Positions 27,971 through 36,973 are shown, counted from the stretch's first letter. The stretch: 64,000 nucleotides of DNA from Geomicrobium sp. JCM 19039 (GCF_000698145.1 NZ_BAXB01000010.1:62001-126000); one strand, 5' to 3'. A program made the numbers and translations. Notes: a model not told the origin generated them from the letters alone.

Positions 27971-29017
27971 ATGATGAGGCTGAAGCACGCACTGGCAGAG
28001 CGGATGTCTAGTATGGGCAAAGAAAACAACTTGGATTTGGTTCGGTTTATCATTGCCGCGTTTGTGATGTATTTTCATGCTTTTCATATCGCTGGTGGTG
28101 AACATTCTCATGAGTTATTGCGCGTGATCCTATTTTTCTTTATTAGTGGTTTTTTCGTCTACGCGAGTTTTGAACGGTGGGGGAGTGTAAAAGGTTTTGT
28201 TCGGGCCAGGTGTGTACGATTATTTCCAGGAATGGTCGTGCTCATGTTCGTCACTCTGTTTTTCATCGGACCGATTGTGACAGATAAATCGATCATGAGC
28301 TACATGACGGACACAAAAACTTGGGAGTATCTGTTAGGAGTTACCATCGTTTTTTTGCAACAAGAATTGCCAGGGGTGTTTACGAACAATCCATATCCTA
28401 ACGTTGTGAATGGATCGTTGTGGACGTTGCAACTAGAGCTCGTCTACTATGCTTCCATTGTCATTTTGTCATTGCTTCAATTGACGAAGCCGCGTGTCCT
28501 CATCATGTTGCTTGTCTTCACCTACATTTTGCACTATTTGTCTTTACCTATAGGGGAGACGTACATTTCTTTGTACCGCGTATTTTTACTCGGGATGTTA
28601 TGTTTTGTTTACAAAGAGAACATCCCGATTCGACATACGTTCGCGTTTGGTTCAGTTCTTGTCTTGCTCGTGTTTTGGAATCATCCATGGTTTCATGAAC
28701 TGTTCATATTCTTTGGCTCATACTTGACGTTGTACGCGATCTACGTGAGGAAGCTTATCGTCCCATGGTCTCGTTTACTTGGCAACTGTTCATACGGAGT
28801 CTTTCTATTTGGCTATCCAGTTCAACAAAGCGTGCAACATTTTCTCCCCGAGATTTCCGCGGGTCAGAACTTTATAATTTCCCTTCCTTTTGCATGTCTG
28901 TTTGCTCTATTGTCTTGGCTTTTCGTTGAACGGAAAGTGTTTCAATATTATAAGCGCAATCACTTACGTACGGACAAAACTGCGAACTCTCGTATTGAAC
29001 AGCCTATGTTAAAGTAA
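27971..29017 (+). CDS. Acyltransferase family 3 membrane protein
   Basis: 348 aa, the usual length for AT3 enzymes, with about 10 membrane helices. The conserved LDLVRFIIAAFVMYFHAFHI opens the domain (His of the acyl-transfer site), followed by RVILFFFISGFFVYASF, VKGFVRARCVRLFPG and NGSLWTLQLELVYY. It probably O-acetylates the polysaccharide. Its own ATG 27971 follows AAAGGAAC at proper spacing, which supports a separate gene rather than a fusion with the upstream protein. It is the last gene of the polysaccharide cluster. Confidence 0.85.
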   Translation: MMRLKHALAERMSSMGKENNLDLVRFIIAAFVMYFHAFHIAGGEHSHELLRVILFFFISGFFVYASFERWGSVKGFVRARCVRLFPGMVVLMFVTLFFIGPIVTDKSIMSYMTDTKTWEYLLGVTIVFLQQELPGVFTNNPYPNVVNGSLWTLQLELVYYASIVILSLLQLTKPRVLIMLLVFTYILHYLSLPIGETYISLYRVFLLGMLCFVYKENIPIRHTFAFGSVLVLLVFWNHPWFHELFIFFGSYLTLYAIYVRKLIVPWSRLLGNCSYGVFLFGYPVQQSVQHFLPEISAGQNFIISLPFACLFALLSWLFVERKVFQYYKRNHLRTDKTANSRIEQPMLK

Positions 29018-29049
29018 AATGATAGACCTTGAGTACTGGAGTGAATACG

Positions 29050-30294
29050 ATGATAAATGCGAAGCGATTGGCACGTTGGATTCAAGAACTGGGGCAGTTT
29101 GGCGCTGTTCGGGGGGAAGGAATCACGAGAACGACGTTTACTGATGAAGAAGTGAAGGCGAGAGAATGGCTTGTTCAGCAAATGAAAAACCAATCCTTAG
29201 CCGTACAAATTGATCCAGCGGCGAACATATGGGGAAGAAGACCGGGACGGACAGAAGATGCGCCGGCAGTTGTGTTCGGCTCTCATATTGATACCGTTCC
29301 AGGTGGCGGGAAGTATGATGGTGCACTTGGTGTGCTTGTCGGGTTAGAAGTGATGGCAACGCTAGAGGAGCAAGGGATTCAAACGGATCACCCGCTTGAA
29401 CTCGTCTCTTTTAGTGGAGAAGAAGCTAATCCATTCGGTTTATCAACGTTTGGAAGTCGGTCTGTCTCAGGAAAACTAACGCAACAAGACATTGACGGTG
29501 TGGTTGATTCTTCGGGAAATGTGCTTACAGAAGTGCTTGAGAGAGCCGGAGGCAGCTATGAGCTATTCAATAATACGAAGCGCTCTTCAAAAGAATTGGC
29601 ACATTTTTTAGAGTTGCACATTGAACAAGGGCGCCGCCTTCTAGACAAAGATGTACCGCTAGGAATTGTAACAGGTATTGCAGGCATATACCGGGAAGTG
29701 TTTCACGTGCAAGGAGAGGCCAACCATGCAGGTACGACTTTTATGAAAGACCGTAAAGATGCGTTAGTTGCCGCATCCACACTCGTGCTCGAACTGGAAA
29801 AGGTATGCAAAGCTCAATCTAACGATGAAGTCGTCGCAACAGTGGGTGTATTTAACGTCACGCCAAATGCTGCAAACATCGTGCCTGGAAACGTTCAACT
29901 CGTAGTGGAGGTCCGAGGTCAACATGCGGTCGAACGTCAAAATATTATCTCGAAGCTTCACGTTGCAGCAAAGAAGGTAGAGAACGAGAGAGGTGTTCGC
30001 ATCGATCAAAAGATCATGCTCGACCAAGCAGAAGTCTACATGGACGAGCAGATGATTGATGTGATGGAACATGTCGCTACGCTATCAGAAATAAATTCCG
30101 CACAAGTCACGAGTATGGCCGGACATGATGCCGCTCATATGGCTACTCTTACCCCATCAGGAATGTTGTTTGTGCCTAGTTTAAAAGGTATTAGTCATAG
30201 TCCGTTGGAAGAGAGCCGGATCGATGATATCGAAAAGGCGGCTAACGTGTTTTTGAAGACCGTTTTAGCGCTGGATTACGAACGTATTCGTTAA
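29050..30294 (+). CDS. M20 Zn-dependent hydrolase, allantoate/N-carbamoyl-amino-acid amidohydrolase type
   Basis: 414 aa. Metal ligands are visible in SHIDTVPGGGKYDG (His, Asp), FSGEEANPFG (Glu), ELHIEQG (His) and near the C-terminus GHDAAHM. The dimerisation domain contains NHAGTTFMKDRKDAL. Family members hydrolyse N-carbamoyl amino acids, beta-ureidopropionate or allantoate; the exact substrate cannot be chosen. ATG 29050 follows CTGGAGTG. It is intact and its own unit; no pyrimidine or purine catabolic neighbours are seen. Confidence 0.85.
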   Translation: MINAKRLARWIQELGQFGAVRGEGITRTTFTDEEVKAREWLVQQMKNQSLAVQIDPAANIWGRRPGRTEDAPAVVFGSHIDTVPGGGKYDGALGVLVGLEVMATLEEQGIQTDHPLELVSFSGEEANPFGLSTFGSRSVSGKLTQQDIDGVVDSSGNVLTEVLERAGGSYELFNNTKRSSKELAHFLELHIEQGRRLLDKDVPLGIVTGIAGIYREVFHVQGEANHAGTTFMKDRKDALVAASTLVLELEKVCKAQSNDEVVATVGVFNVTPNAANIVPGNVQLVVEVRGQHAVERQNIISKLHVAAKKVENERGVRIDQKIMLDQAEVYMDEQMIDVMEHVATLSEINSAQVTSMAGHDAAHMATLTPSGMLFVPSLKGISHSPLEESRIDDIEKAANVFLKTVLALDYERIR

Positions 30295-30344
30295 AGTAGC
30301 TTCATGCGAGCAACTAAGGGAAGCGAATTGTTATAGATCTCCAC

Positions 30345-30632
30345 AGCAAGAGGGTGGCGTGAACTCCAGAGTATAAGAAGGACATCGTTGGTCAAACATC
30401 TGCCGATCTGGTTTCTATGTCGTCCGGGGTAAAAGTGCGACATCGGTGGTCAAAGGACGCCCGCCGTGTTTCCTATGCAGTCCAGACTACAAGTTCAACA
30501 TCGGTGGTCAAAGGACGCCCGCCGTGTTTCCTATGCAGTCCAGACTACAAGTTCAACATCGGTGGCCATAAGACGCCCACCGTGTTTCCTATGCAGCGGA
30601 GGACTGGTCGAGCTTCTTCGGTCTTATTTCCA
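30345..30632 (-). repeat. 58-bp tandem array, locus E (4 units) with degraded MITE arms
   Basis: ACATCG-type unit starts lie at 30382, 30440, 30498 and 30556, exactly 58 apart; the middle two units are identical or nearly so. Upstream is a degraded match of the right arm (CTCCACAGCAAGAGGGTGG), downstream a degraded left arm (GCGGAGGACTGGTCGAGC). Orientation is opposite to copy B. Forward frames across it are only repeat translations. The rest of 30633-31190 has no gene. Confidence 0.8.
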
Positions 30633-30789
30633 GGTCATTGAAAACAGCGTCTCGTCGTTTTTATTATTGATCAACGAGAACTTTTTTCTCATTAACATGA
30701 ACGAACCTGTCCGAAGTTATGTGGCGGATTTTATTTAGGAGGATACGCTCTTTGGGCAGATTTTGTCAGACTTGAAAGTGTATTAGGCT

Positions 30790-30860
30790 AAAATCTTACC
30801 ATTGTTCTTGCTATGGTAAGATTTCTAGTTTTTATGGTTGGATTTTAATTCCTACTCCTG
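30790..30860. repeat. Inverted repeat of the ATGGTAAGATTT family
   Basis: AAATCTTACCAT at 30791 pairs with ATGGTAAGATTT at 30813 (12 bp, 10-nt loop) followed by CTAGTTTTT, so it could also end transcription. The bases after it (GGTTGGATTTT) match the tract at 33640, showing a dispersed family. Confidence 0.6.
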
Positions 30861-31190
30861 TGCATATGTGACTCTGCCTTCTGAACCACGTTCAGTGCCC
30901 CAATACTCACCGAATGCATCTCACGACGTTATGAAGAAGTTTCCAAAATGTAGTTGAGGAACTTTAGGCCGACACCTACTTGAGTATCATTATCGGAGCA
31001 GCAAAATTGTCGCGATCTCAATTGTAAGGTAGTTAGCTCTATGTCAGTGGAAGCAGAGCGAAGGGACTTTTAAACACGATCTCATTATAAGCCACCATGT
31101 GTTCGTTGTGTAAGATCTCGATGCAGCATGCCCCAAAACCGAAAGCTGGCCTCTCTCTTATAGGCTGTAAATCAATCCGAAACAACCCTT

Positions 31191-31603
31191 CTATGAATCC
31201 TGATATACATATGGTGAGGATGCTGTAAGCAACCGACAACGCCGGTTGGATGGTAAGGCATTAACTGATCTGCCCGTTTGATGTCTACCCATTCTATATT
31301 AGAAATTTCTTCTTTATTAATTATTGAAATTGTTCCTTCAATGATTTTGGCTTTAAAAGTTATAAATAATGCGTGATGCCCTTTCTCTTTGAACTTTGCT
31401 TCATTTACAGCTATAACATCTCCAGCATAAATTTTTAAGTTGGTTTCTTCTTTGACCTCCCGTATTAGTGCTTGCTCTAAAGTTTCTTCCTCGTCAACCG
31501 CACCACCAGGTAACGACCATTCACCACCTATGTTATTTACCATCAGTACTTTTGATTCTTCTTCATTATAAATAAGTGCATAGACTACATTTACTCTAAT
31601 CAT
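31191..31603 (-). CDS. NUDIX hydrolase (frame break near 31228)
   Basis: About 137 aa MutT-like protein. The Nudix box is present: LPGGAVDEEETLEQAL followed by REVKEETNL, supplying the metal-binding glutamates. It hydrolyses a nucleoside diphosphate derivative of unknown identity. The apparent C-terminus is off frame; restoring one base near 31228 gives GLLTASSPYVYQDS and a stop at 31191, the expected family ending. The region 31.2-32.9 kb is visibly more AT-rich than the surroundings. It lies downstream of the histidine phosphatase on the same strand. Confidence 0.8.
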
Positions 31604-31642
31604 TTTTTCAAACCTTTCGAGTTCGCGTTATTGGCAAATGAA

Positions 31643-32245
31643 TTAGCGAAAAGTACTTTCTAAGTGGCTCGTATCATTGATAAAATGGATGACTTTATTT
31701 TTATCTGCATTTGTGAGTTCTATCATACTAATCCCTGTATCCCCTATTTTAAAATAGTAATCCATGTTCATTGGCATTTGGAAAAAAGCACGTAGTATAC
31801 TAATGATTACCCCACCATGAGCTACAACTGCAATCCGGTCATGCGTATTTTCTGTCACTATTTTAGAAAATATCGTTTCAATTCTCATTCGAAACTCTAT
31901 GAAAGATTCCCCATTTTCAAAACGATCATGGAGAAATTTTGGCACCGGATGCTTTTTTGCTTCCTCAAAAGGCATACCAGCCTGAATACCATTATTAAAC
32001 TCCATTAATTCTGCTTCAAGGTTCACCGGACACCCAACAGTTTCCGCCAAAGTTTCAGCAGTTTCCCGTGCCCGCTTTAATGTGCTTGACCAAATAAGAT
32101 CTGGTGGAAAGTCCTTTTGCACTCTCTGTACTAAAGCTTGCACTTGTTTTCTACCCATTTCTGTTAATTCAAAATCTGCTCTTCCTTCATGTACATTTAA
32201 AAGATCTGCTTCTGATTCCCCATGTCTAATTAATAGTATTTGCAT
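31643..32245 (-). CDS. Histidine phosphatase (phosphoglycerate mutase-like)
   Basis: 200 aa. The catalytic RHGE motif is at residues 7-10 (ILLIRHGESEAD), a second catalytic region has SSTLKRARETAE, and the second histidine is in VAVVAHGG-type sequence (IAVVAHGGVIIS). Members include broad phosphatases such as PhoE and cobalamin CobC; nothing here indicates the substrate. ATG 32245 follows AAAGGAAAAAA. It is intact and probably co-transcribed with the NUDIX gene 40 bases downstream. Confidence 0.85.
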   Translation of the reverse strand: MQILLIRHGESEADLLNVHEGRADFELTEMGRKQVQALVQRVQKDFPPDLIWSSTLKRARETAETLAETVGCPVNLEAELMEFNNGIQAGMPFEEAKKHPVPKFLHDRFENGESFIEFRMRIETIFSKIVTENTHDRIAVVAHGGVIISILRAFFQMPMNMDYYFKIGDTGISMIELTNADKNKVIHFINDTSHLESTFR

Positions 32246-32907
32246 GCTTTTTTCCTTTCTTCTCTAAATAATGATTGCTTACAGCGTAATACCAAAAGTA
32301 AATAATGAATGTTCAAAATAATAATTTGTCTCTTAAAAAATTGTCTGACTCGTTAGTGAAACAGCGGCCGAGTGTTTACAAGAGCAGTTGCCATAACGCC
32401 CAATCAGTCATCATATTCTGTTTACTAAAACAGGATAATTCCTCTGTCTTATTTGCTACTACGCTTAGTATAAGAGCCGCTGTGGAATAACCGATGACGC
32501 ATAGCCTTTATAAAGAACATAAATCAAAAATTCGCTCTATATACCATTTTTGATATATAATCAACTTGTAAGAGGCGTTATATTTGTCATTTAAATCGAC
32601 TTACTACGATACCAAAGAAACTCATTCCATTCAAGAATCAATTGACAAAAGAAGAAACTTTATAGTAATACTAGCTCGGCTTTCTCGTGAATTGTTAGTT
32701 AATTTCTATTCCCTCGTTTTTCAGCTACAAGTATAGGTGATGGCTGTATTATGATGTCTATAATGACAAACTAATAACCAATTAAAGATAATCTACAAGA
32801 AGATTACACTGTGACTCCATAAAGTAAAACCTTTTGTCATTGAGTTTCTATTCCTATAACTTTCCATTCAAATGGTAAACAAACATTCTGTGAAAAGAGC
32901 GTGAACG
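32246..32907. other. Intergenic region, no gene seen
   Basis: About 660 AT-rich bases between divergent genes. I see no credible coding frame, RNA or repeat; frames present lack ribosome sites. Confidence 0.5.
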
Positions 32908-33587
32908 ATGTACTCAATCTTACTCGTGACCCACGTCATTGCGGGCTTTATCTCGCTAGCTTTTTTGTTTATACCTGTCGTAGTGAAAAAAGGTGGTCGA
33001 ATCCATATCTTTACGGGCTGGATCTTTACAGTTTCCATGTTTGTCATTTCTGGAACGAGCGTGGGAATGGTCCTTATTACACTGACCACAAGTAACGTTC
33101 CGGTTTCTGAATATTCGTTTAGTATCTTTTTATTTTTTATCGCTGTTTTGAGTTATGTAACAGCGATGCACGGATTGCGGGTATTGCGATTTAAAGCGCA
33201 TAAAGGGAAGCATAACGCTTGGTTTGACTGGATGAACTCAAGCTTTTTAACTTTAAGCGCACTTATTGTGATTGTGTTCGGCATTACTCTCAATGATGCG
33301 CTCCTCACTTGGTTTCCTTTTATAGGCGTATTCTTAGGTATGAGTCAGCTTCTTTACTGGGCAACTAAACCTAAATACAAAACAAATTGGATTGTTGAAC
33401 ACCTTACAGGTATGCTTAGCTGCGGAGTTAGTGCCATTACTGCCTTTATCTCTTTGGTGCACCTAGACTCCTTACGATTAGTGAAGTCTCTCTTCTCTTA
33501 TGGGTCAGCCCAACAATTGTTATTGTACCAATTATCATTATGTTCTCTTTGCGATACAGAGGAAAGAAAGCCGGCATTTCCATGTAA
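32908..33587 (+). CDS. DUF2306-like membrane protein (frame break near 33460)
   Basis: About 226 aa with six or seven membrane helices. The opening VTHVIAGFISLAFLFIPVV with GRIHIFTGWIF (two conserved His) matches DUF2306 proteins, which are thought to bind a cofactor such as haem, though this is not established. One base appears lost near 33460. The restored frame reads RLLTISEVSLLLWVSPTIV and ends RYRGKKAGISM at 33587. ATG follows AAAGAGCG. The function is unknown. Confidence 0.7.
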
Positions 33588-33635
33588 CGACTACGGCATT
33601 ATGTGGCCAAGGATTAACGTGTACGATTGGTAGTG

Positions 33636-33725
33636 CATTATAAATGGTAAGATTTTCAGTTCAAAGGGTTGGATTTTCAACCATACATCTTGCAAATTAA
33701 GGGGAATCTTACCATAAATGGTTGT
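33636..33725. repeat. Inverted repeat of the ATGGTAAGATTT family, second locus
   Basis: ATAAATGGTAAGATTTTC on the left and GGAATCTTACCATAAATGG on the right form a dyad, with GGTTGGATTTTCAACCATAC between. The left arm and spacer match 30813-30850. It may act as a terminator for the DUF2306 gene, but its two-locus conservation points to a mobile or repeat origin. Confidence 0.6.
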
Positions 33726-33777
33726 ATGGAAGATTTTCATTTCACTACCCCGGATGACCAACCAGTGCACAGTAAGT

Positions 33778-33945
33778 TTATGTGGGGATTTTAATGATTT
33801 AGCCTCACTAATTGATACTAAATCCCATCGTTAACGTGTTTATGTGGTGATTTCGCTTTTCTATGTGGGGATTTGAGCAAGGAGAGACTGAGATGACCAT
33901 GAAATTCCCACATAGTCGTTTTTACGGGGGAATTTCCATGTATAT
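33778..33945. repeat. Tract of repeated TATGTGGGGATTT words
   Basis: TATGTGGGGATTT or a one-base variant occurs at about 33779, 33840 and 33862, with an inverted copy AAATTCCCACATA near 33902. Spacing is irregular. It directly abuts MITE copy B. Confidence 0.6.
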
Positions 33946-33949
33946 AAGT

Positions 33950-34490
33950 TGAACTAAAGAATTTCTTCACAAACGAATGGTAGACCAACCGTTAAAGCCT
34001 AAAGTTCATCGACTTTGAGATCGATCATCATCGGTTTCAATAGACGTAGAAAAGATGAGTATCTACTATTAGCCTCCAAAGTGTACGGATCGAGTTGAAT
34101 GCTAATATTGAGCAACCCCAGTTCAGCGACGTCGTCTATTCAGTACCGTTGCTTGGAACGAAAGGCGGTGACGCCTGTAGAAGTTGGGCCGAGACGAGAC
34201 CCCGCAGGTCGTTAGACCGAGGAGGCTCGGCCGGTCCTCCGCGGTCAAGAAAACACGGTGGGCGTACTTTGGCCACCGATGTTGCACTTATACTCTGGAG
34301 TGTAAAGAAAACACGGTGGCTGTCTTTTGGCCGCCGATGTTGCCCTTATGCTCTGGAGTGTAAAGAAAACACGGTGGCTGTCTTTTGGCCGCCGATGTTG
34401 CCCTTATGCTCTGGAGTGCAAGCATCCGCCTGAAGTGGAAAGCAACAACAAACTGGGTAATTAGGAAAATGTTAAGTTCATCCTATGTAG
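33950..34490 (+). repeat. MITE-like element, copy B, carrying a 58-bp tandem array
   Basis: The left end GTATATAAGTTGAACT and the complement of the right end CTACATAGGATGAACTTAA form the terminal inverted repeats. The core shares GGCCGAGACGAGACCCCGCA and GACCGAGGAGGCTCGGCC with copy C. Between GGTCCTCCGCGG and CAAGCATCCGCC lie three 58-bp units starting at 34247, 34305 and 34363, two almost identical. Each unit contains CGGTGG and CCACCG or close variants as inverted arms. Confidence 0.85.
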
Positions 34491-34652
34491 AATCAATGAA
34501 CAGAGGGAAGCCAGCGGTTCTCCTTACTCTCAGACGAGCTCTGTTGTTGATGATATCGCTTACTTTTTAGAATGAATTCAAACGGAAACGAGCCTCGAAC
34601 ATGATCATGAGGGGTTGTTTATGTAAGATTTCCTGATAAGTCTATCAGACAA

Positions 34653-34681
34653 ATGACATGAGAGAAAACATATACTATAAT
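34653..34681 (+). promoter_or_regulatory. Promoter of the metNIQ operon
   Basis: ATGACA (34653-34658) and a perfect TATAAT (34676-34681), 17 bases apart, lie 44 bases before the metN start. No S-box or T-box fold is apparent in the short leader. Confidence 0.65.
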
Positions 34682-34724
34682 AGAAAAGTTGCATTCACCC
34701 TAGAGTAGATGGAGTGAATTTTTT

Positions 34725-35459
34725 GTGATTCGATTAAAAAATGTATCAAAAAGCTATGGAACGTTCACAGCAGTTAGCCGCGTGAATATATTGATTGATC
34801 GAGGAGAAGTATACGGGATAATTGGAGCGAGTGGTGCGGGGAAATCTACAGTCCTGCGGCTTATGAATCAATTGGAAATTCCCGATGAGGGTAAGGTCTT
34901 TGTCAAAGATGAAGATTTAACCGAGCTGTCAAAACGGAAGTTGCGCGCGTCTCGAAAAGGGATTGGTATGATTTTTCAGCATTTCAATCTCGTCGCCAAT
35001 AAATCCGTTTATGAAAATGTCGCCATTGCCTTAAAATTGGCTCGGGTTTCAAAGGAGGCAGAGCGGTCGAGAGTGGAAGAATGTCTCGCTTTTGTTGGCC
35101 TAACGGAGCAACGAGAAAAGTATCCTGCACAACTAAGCGGCGGACAAAAACAGCGGGTGGCGATTGCAAGAGCACTCGCAAATCAACCAGATGTGTTGCT
35201 TTGTGATGAACCGACATCGTCGTTAGATCCCCATACGACAAAAGAAATTCTCGGGGTTTTAGAAAATATAAACCAAACTCTCGGGGTGACGGTCGTCATT
35301 GTTAGTCATGAGATGGATGTAATAAAAAGCGTTTGTGACCGTGTTTCTGTCATGTCCGAAGGTGCGATTTATAAAACAATCCCGATCGTCAAGACAGGCA
35401 TTCAAGCGAGTGACCGAAGTCCTGAACGTTTCGTAGAGGAGCTGACAGACGATGCCTGA
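34725..35459 (+). CDS. metN: Methionine-type ABC importer ATPase, short form
   Basis: 244 aa ATPase of the MetNI family, powering uptake of methionine or a related compound. Walker A GASGAGKST (about residue 37), Q-loop, signature LSGGQKQR, Walker B VLLCDEPTSSLD and switch His (IVSHEMDV) are all present. Usual MetN is near 340 aa with a C-terminal regulatory domain that senses methionine; here it is absent and the end overlaps metI by 8 bases, so the short form is genuine. Start GTG 34725 follows TGGAGTG. Confidence 0.85.
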   Translation: MIRLKNVSKSYGTFTAVSRVNILIDRGEVYGIIGASGAGKSTVLRLMNQLEIPDEGKVFVKDEDLTELSKRKLRASRKGIGMIFQHFNLVANKSVYENVAIALKLARVSKEAERSRVEECLAFVGLTEQREKYPAQLSGGQKQRVAIARALANQPDVLLCDEPTSSLDPHTTKEILGVLENINQTLGVTVVIVSHEMDVIKSVCDRVSVMSEGAIYKTIPIVKTGIQASDRSPERFVEELTDDA

Positions 35460-36114
35460 AATTATTCTTCGGTATCAAGGAGAGATCTGGCAAGCGATTG
35501 GGGAAACGTTCATTATGGTAGGGGCTTCAATTTTGGCCGCGGTACTCGTAGGGCTTCCTGTTGGCACACTTCTTTATTTGTGTCGCAAAGGACAACTATT
35601 AGAAAACCGTTGGATTTTTTCCACACTTAATCTCATCGTCAATGTGATTCGGTCGTTTCCGTTTTTATTACTCGTCGTCTTTTTAATTCCTTTTACTAGG
35701 CTGATTATGGGTACAGCAATAGGAACGGCAGCGGCAACGGTTCCGCTCTCAATCATCGCATTTGCTCACTACTCAAGGCTCGTTGAACAATCTTTATTAG
35801 ATATTCCTAAAGGGGTCATTGATGCGGCATTGGCGATGGGCGCTTCTGTAAAAGAAGTCGTATTCCGCTTTTTGTTCGTTGAAGCACGTTCTGGCCTGGT
35901 ACTCGGTTTAACGACGTCTACCATTAGTTTTATCTCCTACTCCACAATTATGGGTGTCGTTGGTGGAGGGGGCGTTGGTGATTTTGCCATTCGCTATGGG
36001 TATCAACAATTCCAAACCGATCTTATGCTTTACATGATTGTCATTATGGTCATCCTTGTACAGAGCATTCAATTTACAGGAACATACGTAGCAAGAAAAA
36101 TAGATAAACGATAA
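35452..36114 (+). CDS. metI: Methionine-type ABC permease
   Basis: 220 aa with five hydrophobic helices, the size and topology of MetI. Typical are RSFPFLLLVVFLIPFTRLI, and the EAA loop DAALAMGASVKEVVFRFL that contacts MetN. It overlaps metN and lies 14 bases before metQ. It is intact. Confidence 0.9.
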   Translation: MPEIILRYQGEIWQAIGETFIMVGASILAAVLVGLPVGTLLYLCRKGQLLENRWIFSTLNLIVNVIRSFPFLLLVVFLIPFTRLIMGTAIGTAAATVPLSIIAFAHYSRLVEQSLLDIPKGVIDAALAMGASVKEVVFRFLFVEARSGLVLGLTTSTISFISYSTIMGVVGGGGVGDFAIRYGYQQFQTDLMLYMIVIMVILVQSIQFTGTYVARKIDKR

Positions 36115-36128
36115 GGAGAGAAAACATC

Positions 36129-36953
36129 ATGAGAAAGCTGCTACCTTTACTTTCCGTACTTGTGCTTGTTCTATCTGCATGTGGGACAGCTGAGGAAGAA
36201 GAAACGACCGAATCGCAAGAGGGAGAAGCTGAGGAAATTACATTAGAAGTTGCAACGCTCATTCCACCGATGACGGAGATTTTAGAATTAGCCCAATCCC
36301 AGCTTGAAGAGGACGGGATAAACCTTGATATCGTCGTGCTTGGCGATAACGTTCAGCCTAACGATGCCCTTCATAATGAAGAAGTGGATGCGAATTTTTT
36401 CCAACATGTGCCGTTTATGGAGGAATACAATCTTAACAACGATGGTGAACTTACACCAATAGAATCGATCTATTTTGCCAATTATGGTGTATACGCAGAG
36501 GAATATGAACAGATGGAAGATATTCCTGAAGGGGCAACGATTGCGATCGCCAATGACATTTCAAACATTGATCGCTCTTTACAGTTGCTCGAGCAACACG
36601 GGGTCATTGAACTAGAAGATACAGATGAACGATACTATACACAAACGCACATTGCTGAAAATCCTAATGATTATAATTTTGAAGAAGTTGATTTGTTAAT
36701 GCTAGCAAGAATGTACGACGATGCGGATGCCGTCGTTATGACGCCTGCGTATGCAGAGCCTCTAGGTCTCACTCCTGCAGCGGATGGTCTCATTACAGAA
36801 GGTACAGAAAATGAATTTGCCATTACGCTTGTAGCTAGAGAGGACAATGCGGATTCCGAACCGATCCAAAAACTAAAAGAAGCAATGATGAGCGATGAAG
36901 TACGACAGTTTCTAGAAGATAATTACTCAGAAACGGCGATTCCCGCGTTTTAA
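36129..36953 (+). CDS. metQ: Methionine-type ABC substrate-binding lipoprotein
   Basis: 274 aa NlpA/MetQ lipoprotein. Signal peptide with lipobox LSACG (Cys about residue 17), an acidic linker, then the MetQ fold (DANFFQHVPFMEEYN, IAIANDISNIDRSLQLL). It delivers ligand to MetNI; methionine is the commonest ligand but dipeptide- or D-amino-acid-binding relatives exist. ATG follows AAGGAGAG. It is intact. Confidence 0.9.
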   Translation: MRKLLPLLSVLVLVLSACGTAEEEETTESQEGEAEEITLEVATLIPPMTEILELAQSQLEEDGINLDIVVLGDNVQPNDALHNEEVDANFFQHVPFMEEYNLNNDGELTPIESIYFANYGVYAEEYEQMEDIPEGATIAIANDISNIDRSLQLLEQHGVIELEDTDERYYTQTHIAENPNDYNFEEVDLLMLARMYDDADAVVMTPAYAEPLGLTPAADGLITEGTENEFAITLVAREDNADSEPIQKLKEAMMSDEVRQFLEDNYSETAIPAF

Positions 36954-36973
36954 ATCATTCGCAAATTCCAACG

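Noticed and set aside
30417-30738. Open frames over the 58-bp array (74 and 90 residues)
   Set aside because: They are translations of tandem repeat units with internal repetition and no ribosome site.
34247-34420. CRISPR array
   Set aside because: Units are contiguous with no unique spacers between them, and no cas gene is present.
34095-34433. 112-residue frame in MITE copy B
   Set aside because: It spans the palindromic core and the 58-bp units; the repetitive product is explained by the repeat.
34560-34724. SAM or T-box riboswitch upstream of metN
   Set aside because: The leader between the TATAAT and the start is only about 40 bases, too short for either fold.
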